From Stictocephala bisonia (Eukaryota; Arthropoda; Insecta; Hemiptera; Membracidae): a DNA stretch of 64,000 bases. The DNA lies in contig JAQJVL010000522.1 of assembly GCA_035578905.1 (NCBI GenBank), forward strand, positions 549,457-613,456, given 5' to 3'. The notes beneath the pieces were generated by a model. It was not told the origin of the DNA. It saw nothing but the letters and a program-made list of their open reading frames with translations, and searched no databases. Position 1 is the stretch's first letter. Each line of letters begins with the position of its first letter. This document shows positions 39,701-52,029 of this stretch, piece by piece. The position numbers and the translations under genes were made by a program.

Positions 39701-42700
39701 TGGTTGAATACTTTCTTGCACACGTGTAACAACAGTTTGGTAGATACAGTTTGTATTACTGTTCTTGTTGAATGCTTACTTGCACACGTGTAACAACAGT
39801 TTGGTAGATAAAGTTTGTATTACTGTTCTTGTTGAATACTTACTTGCACACGTGTAACAACAGTTTGGTAGATACAGTTTCTATTACTGTTCTTGTTGAA
39901 TACTTACTTGCACACGTGTAACAACAGTTTGGTAGATACAGTTTGTATTACTGTTCTTGTTGAATGCTTACTTGCACACGTGTAACAACAGTTTGGTAGA
40001 TACAGTTTCTATTACTGTTCTTGTTGAATGCTTACTTGCACACGTGTAACAACAGTTTGGTAGATACAGTTTGTATTACTATTCTGGTTGAATACTTTCT
40101 TGCACACGTGTAACATCAGTTTGTTAGATACAGTTTGTATTACTGTTCTTGTTGAATGCTTACTTGCACACGTGTAACAACAGTTTGTTAGATACAGTTT
40201 GTATTACTATTCTGGTTGAATACTTTCTTGCACACGTGTAACAACAGTTTGGTAGATACAGTTTGTATTACTGTTCTTGTTGAATGCTTACTTGCACACG
40301 TGTAACAACAGTTTGGTAGATACAGTTTGTATTACTATTCTGGTTGAATACTTACTTGCACACGTGTAACAACAGTTTGGTAGATACAGTTTGTATTACT
40401 GTTCTAGTTAAATACTTACTTGCACACGTGTAACAACAGTTTGGTAGATACAGTTTGTATTACTGTTCTAGTTAAATACTTACTTGCACACGTGTAACAA
40501 CAGTTTGGTAGATACAGTTTGTATTACTGTTCTTGTTGAATACTTACTTGCACACGTGTAACAACAGTTTGGTAGATACAGTTTGTATTACTGTTCTGGT
40601 TGAATACTTACTTGCACACGTGTAACAACAGTTTGGTAGATAAAGTTTGTATTACTGTTCTTGTTGAATACTTACTTGCACACGTGTAACAACAGTTTGG
40701 TAGATAAAGTTTGTATTACTGTTCTAGTTAAATACTTACTTGCACACGTGTAACAACAGTTTGGTAGATAAAGTTTGTATTACTGTTCTTGTTAAATACT
40801 TACTTGCACACGTGTAACAACAGTTTGGTAGATAAAGTTTGTATTACTGTTCTAGTTAAATACTTACTTGCACACATGTTACAACAATTTGTTAGATACA
40901 GTTTGTATTACTGTTCTGGTTGAATACTTACTTGCACACGTGTAACAACAGTTTGTTAGATACAGTTTGTATTACTGTTCTTGTTGAATAATTACTTGCA
41001 CACGTGTAACAACAGTTTGGTAGATAAAGTTTGTATTACTGTTCTTGTTGAATACTTACTTGCACACGTGTAACAACAGTTTGGTAGATAAAGTTTGTAT
41101 TACTGTTCTGGTTGAATACTTACTTGCACACGTGTAACAACAGTTTGGTAGATAAAGTTTGTATTACTGTTCTAGTTAAATACTTACTTGCACACATGTT
41201 ACAACAATTTGTTAGATACAGTTTGTATTACTGTTCTTGTTGAATACTTACTTGCACACGTGTAACAACAGTTTGTTAGATACAGTTTGTATTACTGTTC
41301 TTGTTGAATGCTTACTTGCACACGTGTAACAACAGTTTGGTAGATACAGTTTGTATTACTATTCTGGTTGAATACTTACTTGCACACGTGTAACAACAGT
41401 TTGGTAGATACAGTTTGTATTACTGTTCTAGTTAAATACTTACTTGCACACGTGTAACAACAGTTTGGTAGATACAGTTTGTATTACTGTTCTAGTTAAA
41501 TACTTACTTGCACACGTGTAACAACAGTTTGGTAGATACAGTTTGTATTACTATTCTGGTTGAATACTTACTTGCACACGTGTAACATCAGTTTGTTAGA
41601 TACAGTTTGTATTACTATTCTGGTTGAATACTTACTTGCACACGTGTAACAACAGTTTGGTAGATACAGTTTGTATTACTGTTCTAGTTAAATACTTACT
41701 TGCACACGTGTAACAACAGTTTGGTAGATACTGTTTGTATTACTGTTCTAGTTAAATACTTACTTGCACACGTGTAACAACAGTTTGGTAGATACAGTTT
41801 GTATTACTGTTCTAGTTAAATACTTACTTGCACACGTGTAACAACAGTTTGGTAGATAAAGTTTGTATTACTGTTCTTGTTGAATGCTTACTTGCACACG
41901 TGTAACAACAGTTTGGTAGATACAGTTTGTATTACTATTCTGGTTGAATACTTACTTGCACACGTGTAACAACAGTTTGGTAGATACAGTTTGTATTACT
42001 GTTCTAGTTAAATACTTACTTGCACACGTGTAACAACAGTTTGGTAGATACAGTTTGTATTACTATTCTGGTTGAATACTTACTTGCACACGTGTAACAA
42101 CAGTTTGAAAGATACAGTTTGTATTACTGTTCTAGTTAAATACTTACTTGCACACGTGTAACAACAGTTTGGTAGATACAGTTTGTATTACTGTTCTAGT
42201 TAAATACTTACTTGCACACGTGTAACAACAGTTTGGTAGATACAGTTTGTATTACTGTTCTAGTTAAATACTTACTTGCACACGTGTAACAACAGTTTGG
42301 TAGATACAGTTTGTATTACTGTTCTAGTTAAATACTTACTTGCACACGTGTAACAACAGTTTGGTAGATACAGTTTGTATTACTATTCTGGTTGAATACT
42401 TACTTGCACACGTGTAACAACAGTTTGGTAGATACAGTTTCTATTACTGTTCTTGTTCAATACTTACTTGCACACATGTAACAACAGTTTGGTAGATACA
42501 GTTTGTATTACTATTCTGGTTGAATACTTTCTTGCACACGTGTAACAACAGTTTGGTAGATACAGTTTGTATTACTATTCTGGTTGAATACTTACTTGCA
42601 CACGTGTAACAACAGTTTGTTAGATACAGTTTCTATTACTGTTCTTGTTCAATACTTACTTGCACACGTGTAACAACAGTTTGGTAGATACAGTTTGTAT

Positions 42701-45700
42701 TACTGTTCTAGTTAAATACTTACTTGCACACGTGTAACAACAGTTTGGTAGATACAGTTTGTATTACTGTTCTAGTTAAATACTTACTTGCACACGTGTA
42801 ACAACAGTTTGTTAGATAAAGTTTGTATTACTGTTCTTGTTGAATGCTTACTTGCACACGTGTAACAACAGTTTGTTAGATACAGTTTGTATTACTGTTC
42901 TTGTTGAATACTTACTTGCACACGTGTAACATCAGTTTGTTAGATACAGTTTGTATTACTGTTCTTGTTAAATACTTACTTGCACACGTGTAACAACAGT
43001 TTGGTAGATACAGTTTGTATTACTGTTCTTGTTGAATGCTTACTTGCACACGTGTAACAACAGTTTGTTAGATACAGTTTGTATTACTATTCTGGTTGAA
43101 TACTTACTTGCACACGTGTAACATCAGTTTGTTAGATACAGTTTGTATTACTGTTCTTGTTGAATGCTTACTTGCACACGTGTAACAACAGTTTGGTAGA
43201 TACAGTTTGTATTACTGTTCTTGTTGAATGCTTACTTGCACACATGTAACAACAGTTTGTTAGATACAGTTTGTATTACTATTCTGGTTGAATACTTACT
43301 TGCACACGTGTAACATCAGTTTGTTAGATACAGTTTGTATTACTGTTCTTGTTGAATGCTTACTTGCACACGTGTAACAACAGTTTGGTAGATACAGTTT
43401 GTATTACTGTTCTGGTTGAATACTTTCTTGCACACGTGTAACAACAGTTTGGTAGATACAGTTTGTATTACTGTTCTTGTTGAATGCTTACTTGCACACG
43501 TGTAACAACAGTTTGGTAGATAAAGTTTGTATTACTGTTCTTGTTGAATACTTACTTGCACACGTGTAACAACAGTTTGGTAGATACAGTTTCTATTACT
43601 GTTCTTGTTGAATACTTACTTGCACACGTGTAACAACAGTTTGGTAGATACAGTTTGTATTACTGTTCTTGTTGAATGCTTACTTGCACACGTGTAACAA
43701 CAGTTTGGTAGATACAGTTTCTATTACTGTTCTTGTTGAATGCTTACTTGCACACGTGTAACAACAGTTTGGTAGATACAGTTTGTATTACTATTCTGGT
43801 TGAATACTTTCTTGCACACGTGTAACATCAGTTTGTTAGATACAGTTTGTATTACTGTTCTTGTTGCATACTTACTTGCACACGTGTAACAACAGTTTGT
43901 TAGATACAGTTTGTATTACTATTCTGGTTGAATACTTTCTTGCACACGTGTAACAACAGTTTGGTAGATACAGTTTGTATTACTGTTCTTGTTGAATACT
44001 TACTTGCACACGTGTAACAACAGTTTGGTAGATAAAGTATGTATTACTGTTCTTGTTGAATACTTACTTGCACACGTGTAACAACAGTTTGGTAGATACA
44101 GTTTGTATTACTGTTCTTGTTGAATACTTACTTGCACACGTGTAACAACAGTTTGTTAGATATAGTTTGTATTACTGTTCTTGTTGAATGCTTACTTGCA
44201 CACGTGTAACAACAGTTTGTTAGATACAGTTTGTATTACTGTTCTTGTTGAATGCTTACTTGCACACGTGTAACATCAGTTTGTTAGATACAGTTTGTAT
44301 TACTGTTCTTGTTGAATGCTTACTTGCACGCGTGTAACAACAGTTTGGTAGATACAGTTTGTATTACTATTCTGGTTGAATACTTACTTGCACACGTGTA
44401 ACATCAGTTTGTTAGATACAGTTTGTATTACTGTTCTTGTTGAATGCTTACTTGCACACGTGTAACATCAGTTTGTTAGATACAGTTTGTATTACTGTTC
44501 TTGTTGAATGCTTACTTGCACACGTGTAACATCAGTTTGTTAGATACAGTTTGTATTACTGTTCTTGTTGAATGCTTACTTGCACACGTGTAACATCAGT
44601 TTGTTAGATACAGTTTGTATTACTGTTCTTGTTGAATGCTTACTTGCACACGTGTAACAACAGTTTGGTAGATACAGTTTGTATTACTATTCTGGTTGAA
44701 TACTTTCTTGCACACGTGTAACATCAGTTTGTTAGATACAGTTTGTATTACTGTTCTTGTTGAATGCTTACTTGCACACGTGTAACAACAGTTTGTTAGA
44801 TACAGTTTGTATTACTATTCTGGTTGAATACTTTCTTGCACACGTGTAACAACAGTTTGGTAGATACAGTTTGTATTACTGTTCTTGTTGAATGCTTACT
44901 TGCACACGTGTAACAACAGTTTGGTAGATAAAGTTTGTATTACTGTTCTTGTTGAATACTTACTTGCACACGTGTAACAACAGTTTGGTAGATACAGTTT
45001 CTATTACTGTTCTTGTTGAATACTTACTTGCACATGTGTAACATCAGTTTGTTAGATACAGTTTGTATTACTGTTCTTGTTGAATGCTTACTTGCACACG
45101 TGTAACAACAGTTTGTTAGATACAGTTTGTATTACTATTCTGGTTGAATACTTACTTGCACACGTGTAACATCAGTTTGTTAGATACAGTTTGTATTACT
45201 ATTCTGGTTGAATACTTACTTGCACACGTGTAACAACAGTTTGGTAGATACAGTTTGTATTACTGTTCTAGTTAAATACTTACTTGCACACGTGTAACAA
45301 CAGTTTGGTAGATAATGTTTGTATTACTGTTCTAGTTAAATACTTACTTGCACACGTGTAACATCAGTTTGGTAGATACAGTTTGTATTACTGTTCTTGT
45401 TGAATGCTTACTTGCACACGTGTAACAACAGTTTGTTAGATACAGTTTGTATTACTATTCTGGTTGAATACTTACTTGCACACGTGTAACATCAGTTTGT
45501 TAGATACAGTTTGTATTACTATTCTGGTTGAATACTTACTTGCACACGTGTAACAACAGTTTGGTAGATACAGTTTGTATTACTGTTCTAGTTAAATACT
45601 TACTTGCACACGTGTAACAACAGTTTGGTAGATAATGTTTGTATTACTGTTCTAGTTAAATACTTACTTGCACACGTGTAACATCAGTTTGGTAGATACA

Positions 45701-46074
45701 GTTTGTATTACTGTTCTTGTTGAATGCTTACTTGCACACGTGTAACAACAGTTTGTTAGATACAGTTTGTATTACTATTCTGGTTGAATACTTACTTGCA
45801 CACGTGTAACATCAGTTTGTTAGATACAGTTTGTATTACTATTCTGGTTAAATACTTACTTGCACACGTGTAACATCAGTTTGGTAGATACAGTTTGTAT
45901 TACTGTTCTTGTTGAATACTTACTTGCACACATGTAACAACAGTTTGATAGGTACAGTTTGTATTACTGTTCTTGTTGAATACTTACTTGCACACGTGTA
46001 ACAACAGTTTGTTAGGTACAGTTTGTATTACTGTTCTTGTTGAATACTTACTTGCACACGTGTAACAACAGAGT
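36770..46074. repeat. 64-bp satellite array, ~145 copies
   Basis: The unit reads in part CTTGCACACGTGTAACAACA, then GTTTGGTAGATACAGTTTGT, ATTACTGTTCTTGTT and GAATACTTA, with period 64. Nearly every unit has the palindrome ACACGTGT, containing the E-box CACGTG; a minority read ACATGT. Variant positions (GGTAGAT/GTTAGAT, ATACAG/ATAAAG, GTTCTTG/GTTCTAG/ATTCTGG, GAATAC/GAATGC, CTTAC/CTTTC) define unit types arranged in longer blocks. On the minus strand each unit carries GCAAGTAAGTAT, a good match to a splice donor. There is no open coding frame of note. It occupies about 9.3 kb, the largest feature of the window. Confidence 0.97.
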
Positions 46075-46750
46075 TTTAATAATTTGAACTTAGTAGACAA
46101 AAGCCTAACTAACAAATTCCTACATATTTAGAGTGATTTTTACAATATTTTAAGCTGTTGATACAGAAAGTTAATAAAAGAAGGCTTGTAAAGTTTTATA
46201 ATAAAAATCAGTAAACAGAAAACAGGATTCACTGTTTACTTGAGGGTCTTTTGTCTCGTGTAAGCCGTTGGGTACAGCCTTAACGCAAACTCTCGGGAGT
46301 AATAAATTTATAGTGGTGTAAGCTAAAAACATAACAAAATATTTAAATCTACGAGTGTTAGATCTTAAAGTGCTATTTGGAAATTGATTTCTCTAATGTT
46401 GCAATGGATTTAGGTGTCAAAATCAAATTTATCTGATACTTGTGAAACATTTAAGAAAAGTAGATTTTTATAAATATCCAGTTTTTTTAGTTAAAGGTTA
46501 CCTTTTATCAATTTTAATTAGTTGGAGCTACACTACTTTTCAACCCTTCTTGAGGATGCCCAGTTACGAGATGATTATACCTTATCTTAGAAGAGACATT
46601 TTCTCCTTCCCTCTAACGAGGTAGAAAGTATATTTTGTCTCTTTCTCCACCCTCAGGATCCAAATCAGGAGGTAAATTCTTCCTTGATTTTTCTTCCTAG
46701 ATACCAACCACTACTTCACAATTTTGCTGGCTATTGACTACAAAATGGCC
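46075..46750. other. Intergenic DNA
   Basis: No gene is recognised. Confidence 0.5.
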
Positions 46751-46753
46751 GTA

Positions 46754-46812
46754 GAAAGGGGCTAAGGCGATGGATTGCCATGCAGCAAGTCCGGGTTCGA
46801 TTCCCAGACAAT
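46754..46812 (+). repeat. tRNA-like SINE relic
   Basis: GGGGCTAAGGCGATGGATTG followed about 20 bases later by CGGGTTCGATTCCC resembles the D-arm and T-arm (box B) of a serine-type tRNA. No acceptor stem pairs up, so it is not a tRNA gene. An AT-rich tail follows. It is probably a tRNA-derived SINE relic, of a family different from the one at 18817. Confidence 0.5.
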
Positions 46813-48210
46813 TAACATGTTATTTATTTTTATTTGCAATGCTACAAAACAACAACAAGGCCAATAACATTGCAGCACTTAATAAATATTGCTTGAAAAA
46901 ATTAATTTAAAAAAATTTTAAATGAAAATATGAGAATAATTGAGAAGGGCTAATTGAGCAGAATAAAAAAAACACATTCTCTATGTATAGAACGAACAAG
47001 AATCTTTGTAGGACTTGGAAACTTGGAAGAGGCTACTTGTAGATAATATTTGATTCTCTATATCCGAGAAACCTTGAATTGATGTTGAGTGAAATTAAAA
47101 AACAACTTTATTACTTATGATGTGGATTTAGGACTATTAGGTCTTCCCTATCACTCAGTCTCAAAAGGACTTCATAAGTACAATAAATTTCTAATAGCTT
47201 ATAATGCAATTCATTGTCATAAGCCAGTATTCATATAATGCCAGTTTCTCAATGCCTATTAACTATCAATATACTCGTACATTCGTCGCTGAGAACCTAA
47301 GAATATTCATTACACTGTACTAACTCTCTAATAAAATATAATGCATCTTCGATTTACGACATAATTGTTCGTTTGGGATATTAAAAAACACATACTGTAT
47401 TAGGTAGGTTAATTATAAAAAAAACCGAGTTTTTTCAATTACAATTACTTCAAGGCTTTTCCCGTACATCAGAAGTTAAGATAAAAAATTAAAATGTCAT
47501 ATTACCATATAAAATACAACTTTAAAAAAACTTACATCGATTTAATATATTTTAGTTGATCTGTTAAAATTAGTATGCTTAGAGAACCTTTCTCCTTATG
47601 TGATTCCGTAAGAAATAGGAAGCAATGAGAGTTAATGAAACGCCTTGGAGCTCTCAGAGCTCATCTACAGAAGGATGGTTGACACCTGGACTGCTTATTT
47701 AAGTATATTAGCTATTTTCTTATCGTTTTAATCTCATTTCCATGTTCCATGGCAATTAAGTTCTACATAGAATAGTAATATTGTACTTATCGAAGCTAAA
47801 TATTGAATCTAGCATCTATAAATCTAGGTTGTTTGAAACAAATCTAATAAAAAATGTAATTTTTTTATCATAATAAAGAAAGCAACACTTCTCAGACATT
47901 CATATGAACGTCATAACACAGTCATTTTTGAGGTTGTATGCTTTAAACACACATAATTAATTATACTCCATTAAAAGTGGCCAGAATTATAAAATAAATT
48001 TGATTTTTTCCACTGTTCTGTGTAAACTTTTCAGTGCTTTCGTTCTTTACTTTTGTTATCCATCTGTTTTCGTAAGTGTTTTTCTTAAAATATATGGTGC
48101 GGGTGTTTAATCTCAAGTTTTTAACCTTTACATTTGATATTTTAGCAATTTTTTGCTAGTTAAACTTAATATTTATTTCAATTCAAATTATTTGACTATC
48201 ACTTAGCTAT
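46813..48210. other. AT-rich intergenic DNA
   Basis: No gene is recognised. Confidence 0.5.
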
Positions 48211-48211
48211 A

Positions 48212-48310
48212 AAAAACAATATAAGTTAATGTGGGCGGTACCTTAACTTTGGGACAAATAAAAAACAATATAAGTTAATGTGGGCGGTACCTTAACTTTG
48301 GGACAAATAA
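48212..48310. repeat. 49-bp tandem duplication
   Basis: Two identical copies contain TAATGTGGGCGGTACCTTAA and GGGACAAATAAAAAACAA. Confidence 0.92.
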
Positions 48311-48950
48311 AAAACAAATAGACAATATTTTACGCAGTTTTCAACTAAATTGATCCTATTCATTTTTATTTATGTTGGAAAAGTAATGTTAAAGCTGACC
48401 TCTTTAAAAATTATAAGAACAATATTAAATAGTGGGATCTTCGCAAGGAATAATTATACATTATAACTCACACTGTAATATGTATTCTTCTTGTGTCATC
48501 TAGGTTACCCCGCACAATATCTGATAACATTACTCATACGAAATCTTATATAGAATATTAACAGCTTAACAGCTTAACAGTTATTGAAAAATATATTGAA
48601 TATGAGGCCTCAAAAATATATTGAAAAAAAATGAATATGAGGCATCAGGAACACAGCAAAAAAGATTTGCATCGAATAAAAGTAATAAGAGAATATATTT
48701 TCCTTGAGAAATTGAGGGAAAGTTACAATCTCAAAATTATAAACATATTAAAATACTTGTAATAATTATGCAACACAAGTAATTTTTGAGTGAGAATTTT
48801 GAAAATTTCTAAAGTCAAATGAATGATTGCAATAAATATTCGTATATAGATTTTAATATTTAAATCACAAACACTGTTGACTATGAAGGCACAGTTATGT
48901 GACATTTTTTGTTTGTATCTTCAAGGGAACAAACGTAAATCTAGCCTATG

Positions 48951-50115
48951 GATATTGCTGCAGTGTTGTCTACTTTAGTATCTCCCATCTGAAGACAACT
49001 GAGCAGATGTCGCAAACTGCCATCATGATTTGTAAGGCGTTGTGGTACTGCATATCCATTAACTGTAAATTGATATTGCTGCAGTGTTGTCTACTTTAGT
49101 AATCTCACATCTGAAGACAGCTGAGCGGATATCGCAAACTACCATCATGATTTGTAAGCCGTTATGGTACTGCAGATCAATTAACTGTAAATAAATATTG
49201 CTGCAGTGTTGTCTACTTTAGTAATCTCACATCAAAGCAAATGTCGCATACTGCCATCATGATTTTTAAGCCGTTGTGGTACTGCAGATCCATTAACTGT
49301 TAATAAATATTGCTGCAGTGTTGTCTACTTTAGTAATCTCACATCAAAGCAAATGTTGCATACTGCCATCATGATTTTTAAGCCGTTGTGGTACTGCAGA
49401 TCCATTAACTGTTAATGGATATTGCTGCAGTGTTGTCTACTTTAGTAATCTCACATCTGAGCAGATGTCGCAAACTGTCATTATGATTTGTAAGCCGTTG
49501 TGGTACTGCAGATCCAATAACTGTAAATGGATATTGCTGCAGTGTTGTCTACTTTAGTAATCTCACATCTGAAGACATCTGAGCAGATGTCGCTAACTGT
49601 CATTATGATTTGTAAGCCGTTGTGGTACTGCAGATCCAATAACTGTAAATGGATATTGCTGCAGTGTTGTCTACTTTAGTAATCTCACATCTGAAGACAT
49701 CTGAGCAGATGTCGCAAACTGTCATTATGATTTGTAAGCCGTTGTGGTACTGCAGATCCAATAACTGTAAATGGATATTGCTGCAGTGTTGTCTACTTTA
49801 GTAATCTCACATCTGAAGACATCTGAGCAGATGTCGCAAACTGCCATCATGATTTGTAAGCCGTTGTGGTACTGCAGATCCAATAACTGTAAATGGATAT
49901 TGCTGCAGTGTTGTCTACTTTAGTAATCTCACATCTGAAGACATCTGAGCAGATGTCGCAAACTGTCATTATGATTTGTAAGCCGTTGTGGTACAGCAGA
50001 TCCATTAACTGTAAATGGATATTGCTGCAGTGTTGTCTACTTTAGTAATCTCACATCTGAAGACATCTGAGCAGATATCGCAAACTGCCATTATGATTTG
50101 TAAACCGTTTTAGTG
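48951..50115. repeat. ~121-bp satellite, 9-10 copies, with a hairpin in most units
   Basis: The unit contains GATATTGCTGCAGTGTTGTC, TACTTTAGTAATCTCACATC and GCCGTTGTGGTACTGCAGAT. Most units have GACATCTGAGCAGATGTC, a near-perfect inverted repeat preceded by CTGAAGA and followed by GCAAAC. Some units (around 49225-49410) lack the hairpin's left half, which shortens them. The right-most copy decays near 50100. Confidence 0.92.
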
Positions 50116-51574
50116 CCGCACAGTGGGTATTGCTGCAGTATTTTGCATTGGTCTTCATATATTTTTCAAGGGGATTCCCATCCCAAGTTTCAACTATTTA
50201 ATCACACTTTTTTTTAATTCAGCCATTCAATAATAACATATGAGGCACGCTTAATGAACTTGGTTCATAATTTTAATAACAAATCCTTGTAATTTAAGTT
50301 TATAAAATATTTAATTTTCATGTTATTTAAATAATTCATATTTTTTTATATTTTTTTGATACAACATTCTCTAGGGTGCGTTTTTTCACCGTCTTGTTTA
50401 ATCGAAGTGAAAATATATTATGTAAAAACTTGTCTCTTGAACCTACTAATACAGAAACAAAATAGCCTTACGGGAAATTTACTTTTCTATTATTTCTGTT
50501 TTCTATGGTTATATATTACAAAATATATTTAGAATCATAGCAAGTTATACATTATTTGAAATTATACAGTATTTCCTATTACATGCATAGTGATAACGAG
50601 TTTCACAGCTTTAAAAGTATTGTAAATGTACAAAATGGAACACACTCAACTTTCATTAAACTGTTCATTTTGAAAATATGAAAATAATAATATGTTGTTT
50701 ATGTTATCACGTACTTATCGACGGCAATTGTGTGAGTGTATACATTTACTGTGCACTCTGTATACAGTCAAAGCTCGTTGACTTGAATGACTGACGAGAG
50801 GTTATTATCTAACAACACGCTGGGCTTGTAACAATATTTCATTGTTAGTTGTTGTTGGGTAAAGTATGTTTTCCTCAAACTGATGCTCAAAGCAAAACAT
50901 TGACATTTCCAATACAATTATCCATCAATAGCGGTGAACAATAACAAGTGAGCAATGTTGTTGATTTTAACTGACAAATTGTTGTTTTTTCATTGGTTGA
51001 GAGAATTTTTACGTTAAAACCCATCAATCGTGTTTATTATTGTCTACAGGTCTGCTCATTAACGTTGTTCAGTGGATGACCACTTCAGTATGATATTCAC
51101 ATGCTCAACACAAGTTTTTGTTTGAAAAAAAGAAATGAATGACTGTAACCGTGAACGTGGGAAAATGTCGCGAAACCTTTGAGAGATTGAACATGTACAG
51201 ATTTTACTACTATTCTGCAATATAAATAGGACTTCACCTCTGTACAGTAATTGCATTGCCTTTCCTTAAAACTCTATATGTATTCGTGCAGTTTATGTTA
51301 CTATTCTATATTATGAGTAGGCATTTCTGTAAATGAATTGCATTCATTTTAATGATTTCCTTGTTTAAATTATTTACTAAAAAATATAAATAAAAGTAAA
51401 TAATTATTTACTTGAACGTATCTTACTACGTTTGGTTTTATACTAAAAAATATTATGTGTATTGTTATTCTGTGAAAGTTAGGGTTGGAATCAGTACGTG
51501 TATAATTCATCTGAGTTTGCGTTGGAAACCTCCACAATTCAATGGAATTGGAAGCTGGTTGGGTAAGTTGAATT
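50116..51574. other. AT-rich intergenic DNA
   Basis: No gene is recognised. A 65-codon minus-strand frame at 51059-51256 shows no domain. Confidence 0.5.
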
Positions 51575-51805
51575 TTTTGTCTATTTAATAACCTGCCCTA
51601 TGTTTTGTTGAATTTTTTTTATATTTTTGCATTTATTTCGTGTCTCATTAAAGATTTTGTCTGTTTAATAAGCTGATCTATGCTCTGTTGATTTTTAAAA
51701 ATATTTTGCATTTATTTTTATATGTCATTGAGTATTTGGTCTATTTAATAACTTGCTCTGTGTTTTGTTGACTGATTTCATATTTTGCATTTCTTTTTTA
51801 TTTCA
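51575..51805. repeat. Degenerate ~80-bp tandem repeat, 3 copies
   Basis: Three diverged units start GTCTATTTAATAAC or GTCTGTTTAATAAG, followed by TGTTTTGTTGA and then TATTTTTGCATTT, at about 51578, 51656 and 51738. Confidence 0.75.
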
Positions 51806-51965
51806 TATTGTGTATTATATTTTGTATAATTATGTTATGTGTGATAGTTTTTCGAGAACTTTTGACTTTCAGCAGTAATCTTTAGTATCTAGCATGTAGT
51901 ATTAATTCTTTTCTGATTTATTATGGGTTAAGAAAAAAATTTGTTAGTTAAAGCTAAGTTAGTAA

Positions 51966-52016
51966 GTACATCTGAAGACGGCCAGAGTTTTTTATACCTC
52001 TCGAAACGTTGTGTTT
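51966..52016 (+). other. Retroelement-like CTGAAGA...CGAAACG motif
   Basis: CATCTGAAGACGGCCAGAG is followed by a T-rich loop, CTCTCGAAACG and TTGTGTTTG. AGAG can pair with CTCT, placing a hairpin between CTGAAGA and GAAAC. Similar CTGANGA-stem-GAAA sequences occur in terminal regions of Penelope-like and other retroelements, and the core is reminiscent of hammerhead ribozymes. Whether it is one here is not shown. Confidence 0.3.
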
Positions 52017-52029
52017 GTTTCTTAAACAC

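Noticed and set aside
36770..46074. CRISPR-like array
   Set aside because: Units are contiguous 64-bp repeats with no unique spacers, and the genome is eukaryotic.
46754..46812. tRNA-Ser gene
   Set aside because: Only D-arm-like and T-arm-like parts are present; no acceptor or complete anticodon stem.
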